Shown: positions 5,183-7,119 of the stretch, piece by piece
How the letters are laid out: every line of letters starts with the position of its first letter
Numbering within the stretch: position 1 is the first letter of the stretch
DNA from: Hyphomicrobiales bacterium
GTDB lineage: Bacteria > Pseudomonadota > Alphaproteobacteria > Rhizobiales > Beijerinckiaceae
DNA: 7,119 nucleotides
Assembly (NCBI GenBank): GCA_947374125.1
Contig: CANCAR010000140.1
Span: 1-7,119 of the forward strand
Direction of reading: 5' to 3'
Program-made: the position numbers and the translations under genes
The notes under the pieces: generated by a model
What the model was told of the DNA's origin: nothing
What the model saw: only the letters and a program-made list of their open reading frames with translations
The model's database searches: none

Positions 5183-5450
5183 GATATCTGCGTCTTTCAA
5201 ACGGTTCGGGCGCGCGTGCGGAAATGAGGCGAATTCTTCCCTCTTTTTCGGTATAGACCACCATTAAAAGTCGGTTTTCTACCATGCCGATGACTGTATA
5301 GCGCGGCTCTCCGTAAACATATCGTTCGTCAATCTGCTCCAAGGCAAACACGTCTGCAAAAACATGCCGGGCAGCATCAAAACTGACCTTATGTTTTTCA
5401 AGGTTGGACGCCGCCTTTGCATCGTCCCATTCAAAATCTTCATCTTGCAT
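5163..5450 (-). CDS. brnT: BrnT-family ribonuclease toxin
   Basis: A 95-aa toxin with the RelE-like fold known from Brucella BrnT, an RNase that inhibits translation. Diagnostic segments are the N-terminal FEWDDAKAASNLEKHKVSFDAA (about 6-27), the middle EPRYTVIGMVENRLLMVVYTE, and the C-terminal block RIRLISARAPEPFERRRY (about 72-89) with the conserved arginines and the ERRxY ending. It appears complete and undamaged. ATG at 5450 gives the usual short N-terminus but has no ribosome binding site; the promoter -10 box ends one base before it. It is the first gene of the pair, overlapped by its HTH antitoxin. Confidence 0.92.
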   Translation of the reverse strand: MQDEDFEWDDAKAASNLEKHKVSFDAARHVFADVFALEQIDERYVYGEPRYTVIGMVENRLLMVVYTEKEGRIRLISARAPEPFERRRYHEHNTR

Positions 5451-5451
5451 T

Positions 5452-5480
5452 TAGATACGGCTTATCCGTAGTTTTGTCAA
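5452..5480 (-). promoter_or_regulatory. brnT promoter with an inverted repeat in the spacer
   Basis: On the minus strand: a perfect TTGACA (5480-5475), 17 bases, TATCTA (5457-5452). Inside the spacer and reaching the -10 box is the inverted repeat TACGG-N5-CCGTA (5456-5470), well placed for an HTH antitoxin to block RNA polymerase. The -10 box ends one base before the brnT ATG, leaving no room for an ordinary leader. Confidence 0.6.
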
Positions 5481-5499
5481 GGAAGACGCGATGACCCCC

Positions 5500-7032
5500 T
5501 CACATTGTCGCCCCAATCGTCCAAGGCACGAATTCGGCGTCGCCATAGCCCAGTTCTTCCGATTTCGAGCGCGTGCCGGAAGCAACCTCCAACACCTTCG
5601 CGAAAATCTCTTTGCCCTTTTCCTCAATTGAAACGCCATCGAGAATATCGCCGCAATTGATGTCCATGTCGTCGGTCATTTTGCGGTAGACTTCGGAATT
5701 GGTGGCGAGTTTGATCGATGGCGTGGGTTTGCAGCCGTAAGCGGAGCCTCGGCCTGTGGTGAAGCACAGAATATTCGCACCGCCTGCGACTTGGCCGGTG
5801 GCGGAGACGGGATCGTAGCCGGGGGTGTCCATGAACACGAAGCCTTTGGCGTCGACCTTTTCGGCGTATTCATAGACACCGGTCAGTGTGGTTGTGCCGC
5901 CTTTGGCGGCTGCGCCGAGGGACTTTTCAAGAATCGTCGTCAAGCCGCCGAGCTTGTTGCCGGGGGACGGGTTGTTGTTCATCTGCATTTTGTTGCGCGC
6001 CGTGTAGTCCTCCCACCAATGGATGCGCTCGACGAGTTTTTCGCCGATGGCTTTGTTGGCCGCACGGCGGGTGAGGAGATGTTCGGCACCGTAAATTTCC
6101 GGCGTTTCGGAGAGAATGGCCGTGCCGCCATGGCGAACGAGTTCATCGACGGCAGCACCCAAAGCCGGGTTGGCGGTGATGCCGGAATATCCGTCCGACC
6201 CGCCGCATTGCAGCGCGAGCATCAGCTCGGAGGCGGGAACGGTTTCGCGCTTGGCTTTAGCGGCAATCGGGAACATGGTCTTGACCGCATCCACGCCAGC
6301 GGCCACGGTCTTTTTCGTGCCGCCGGTTTCCTGAATGGTCATGGTGCGGAACGTATCGCTTTCGACGATGTTGTACGCTTCTTTCCAGCGGCCGATCTGG
6401 AAGCCTTCGCAACCGAGGCCGACCATCAAGACGCCTGCAACGTTCGGGTTAGTGGCGTAGCCCCATTGGGTGCGCTTTAAGACCTCATAGCCCTCGCCCT
6501 TCACGTCGATGGCGCAGCCGCCGCCTTGCACGAGCGGAATGACGCCATCAATGGAAGGGTAGTCTTTGAGAAAATCGGAGCGGTTGATCTCTTCCGCAAT
6601 GAAACGCGCGACGGAAGCCGAACAATTCACCGAGGTGAGAATGGCGATGTAATTGCGCGTGCCGACCGAGCCATTGGCGCGGCGAAAGCCTTCGAAGGTC
6701 GCCTGTTGGCTGACGGGCAAAATTTCCTCATTCCGCGCATCTTCGGCAAAGCGGTAATCGCGCTCGAAATCATGCATGACGACATTGTGCTCGTGCACCC
6801 ATTCACCCGGCTCGATACCTTTATCCGAGAAGCCAATGATCTGGCCGAATTTAATCACGGGTGCGCCCGCTGCCATACCGGTGATCGCCATTTTGTGGCC
6901 GCGTGGCACACGGACTTTGGCGGTTGCGCCATGGATCACGGCACCGGGCTCAATCGGGTCGACGGCGGTAACAACGGTATCGGCCGCATTCAACCGGACA
7001 AAACGAGGGGCATTGGCAACTGGGGCGTTCAT
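5500..7032 (-). CDS. uxaA: UxaA/GarD-family dehydratase (altronate dehydratase type)
   Basis: A 510-aa cytoplasmic sugar-acid dehydratase. Altronate dehydratase converts D-altronate to 2-keto-3-deoxy-D-gluconate in hexuronate breakdown; the related GarD acts on galactarate. The N-terminal SAF domain (about 15-90) includes VPRGHKMAITGMAAGAPVIKFG. The catalytic UxaA domain (about 112-510) has RRANGSVGTRNYIAIL, MVGLGCEG (203-210), LQCGGSDGYSGITANPALG (274-292), NNPSPGNKLGG (354-364) and TGRGSAYGCKPTPSIKLATN (426-445). The length matches the fused one-chain enzymes (E. coli UxaA 495, GarD 523) and no lesion is seen. ATG at 7032 has GGAGA 5 bases upstream (7042-7038). The 87 bases above it show no convincing promoter, and no uxa partner genes are in the window, so the substrate is inferred from the family and could be another aldonate or aldarate. 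Confidence 0.92.
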   Translation of the reverse strand: MNAPVANAPRFVRLNAADTVVTAVDPIEPGAVIHGATAKVRVPRGHKMAITGMAAGAPVIKFGQIIGFSDKGIEPGEWVHEHNVVMHDFERDYRFAEDARNEEILPVSQQATFEGFRRANGSVGTRNYIAILTSVNCSASVARFIAEEINRSDFLKDYPSIDGVIPLVQGGGCAIDVKGEGYEVLKRTQWGYATNPNVAGVLMVGLGCEGFQIGRWKEAYNIVESDTFRTMTIQETGGTKKTVAAGVDAVKTMFPIAAKAKRETVPASELMLALQCGGSDGYSGITANPALGAAVDELVRHGGTAILSETPEIYGAEHLLTRRAANKAIGEKLVERIHWWEDYTARNKMQMNNNPSPGNKLGGLTTILEKSLGAAAKGGTTTLTGVYEYAEKVDAKGFVFMDTPGYDPVSATGQVAGGANILCFTTGRGSAYGCKPTPSIKLATNSEVYRKMTDDMDINCGDILDGVSIEEKGKEIFAKVLEVASGTRSKSEELGYGDAEFVPWTIGATM

Positions 7033-7037
7033 GGCGT

Positions 7038-7042
7038 TCTCC
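7038..7042 (-). promoter_or_regulatory. Ribosome binding site of the UxaA-family gene
   Basis: GGAGA on the minus strand, 5 bases before the ATG at 7032, supporting that start. Confidence 0.7.
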
Positions 7043-7119
7043 GAAATGGTGCGGCCGATTGGTTTTTGATTGTGGGGCCGAAGCGTATCGTGTCCGAAGC
7101 AGAAAATTTTCGCAAGGTT

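Noticed and set aside
5791..6480. 229-codon open frame on the plus strand opposite the UxaA-family gene
   Set aside because: It is antisense to a gene with clear family motifs throughout, has a glycine- and alanine-rich composition typical of GC-rich shadow frames, and shows no recognisable domain.
7043..7119. TTGCGA-like -35 element upstream of the UxaA-family gene
   Set aside because: The matching -10 position has only three consensus bases, and the region is cut by the window edge; not enough support to annotate a promoter.

Overview
The window looks like a chromosomal segment of an alphaproteobacterium, possibly of the Rhizobiales. The basis is moderately high GC in the metabolic genes and product families (a BMP-type nucleoside transporter, MazE-like/MazF, and BrnT with an HTH antitoxin) that are common there. 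This taxonomic call is inference from gene content; there is no rRNA or other marker.

Layout. Left part (1-2039): a BMP-family periplasmic binding protein gene (483-1475, minus) is followed by an overlapping ABC ATPase gene (1-495, minus) that runs off the left edge. Together they are the start of a nucleoside-type ABC uptake operon. Divergent from them is mgsA, methylglyoxal synthase (1656-2039, plus). The 180-bp divergent region holds two perfect inverted repeats on the transporter side and a near-perfect 14-bp direct repeat with 40-bp periodicity on the mgsA side. Right part (5500-7032, minus): a full-length UxaA/GarD-family sugar-acid dehydratase.

Between these metabolic genes (about 2157-5450) lies a cluster of toxin-antitoxin (TA) genes separated by AT-rich spacers: (1) an MNT nucleotidyltransferase whose N-terminus looks borrowed from a ribbon-helix-helix (RHH) antitoxin, followed by a HEPN partner broken by a single-base frameshift; (2) an apparently intact mazE-like/mazF pair with a perfect 12-bp palindrome just upstream; (3) on the plus strand, a small unrecognised gene (102 aa) and then a ParD-like RHH antitoxin with no ATG/GTG/TTG start and no visible toxin partner; (4) an apparently intact brnT plus HTH-antitoxin pair with a TTGACA promoter very close to the brnT start.

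The strongest unusual signals are these. The HEPN reading frame is recovered only by joining two frames, with an ATGA overlap to the MNT gene. The RHH antitoxin at 4523-4798 is not preceded by any usable conventional start. The leaders of the two plus-strand genes share one sequence arrangement (TAATCATA ... TCATATG ... CTATC, a short in-frame mini-ORF, TAA, one codon, gene start). The cluster mixes intact TA modules with decayed ones, as expected of an integration or decay hot spot. No tRNA, rRNA, CRISPR array, transposase or integrase was seen.
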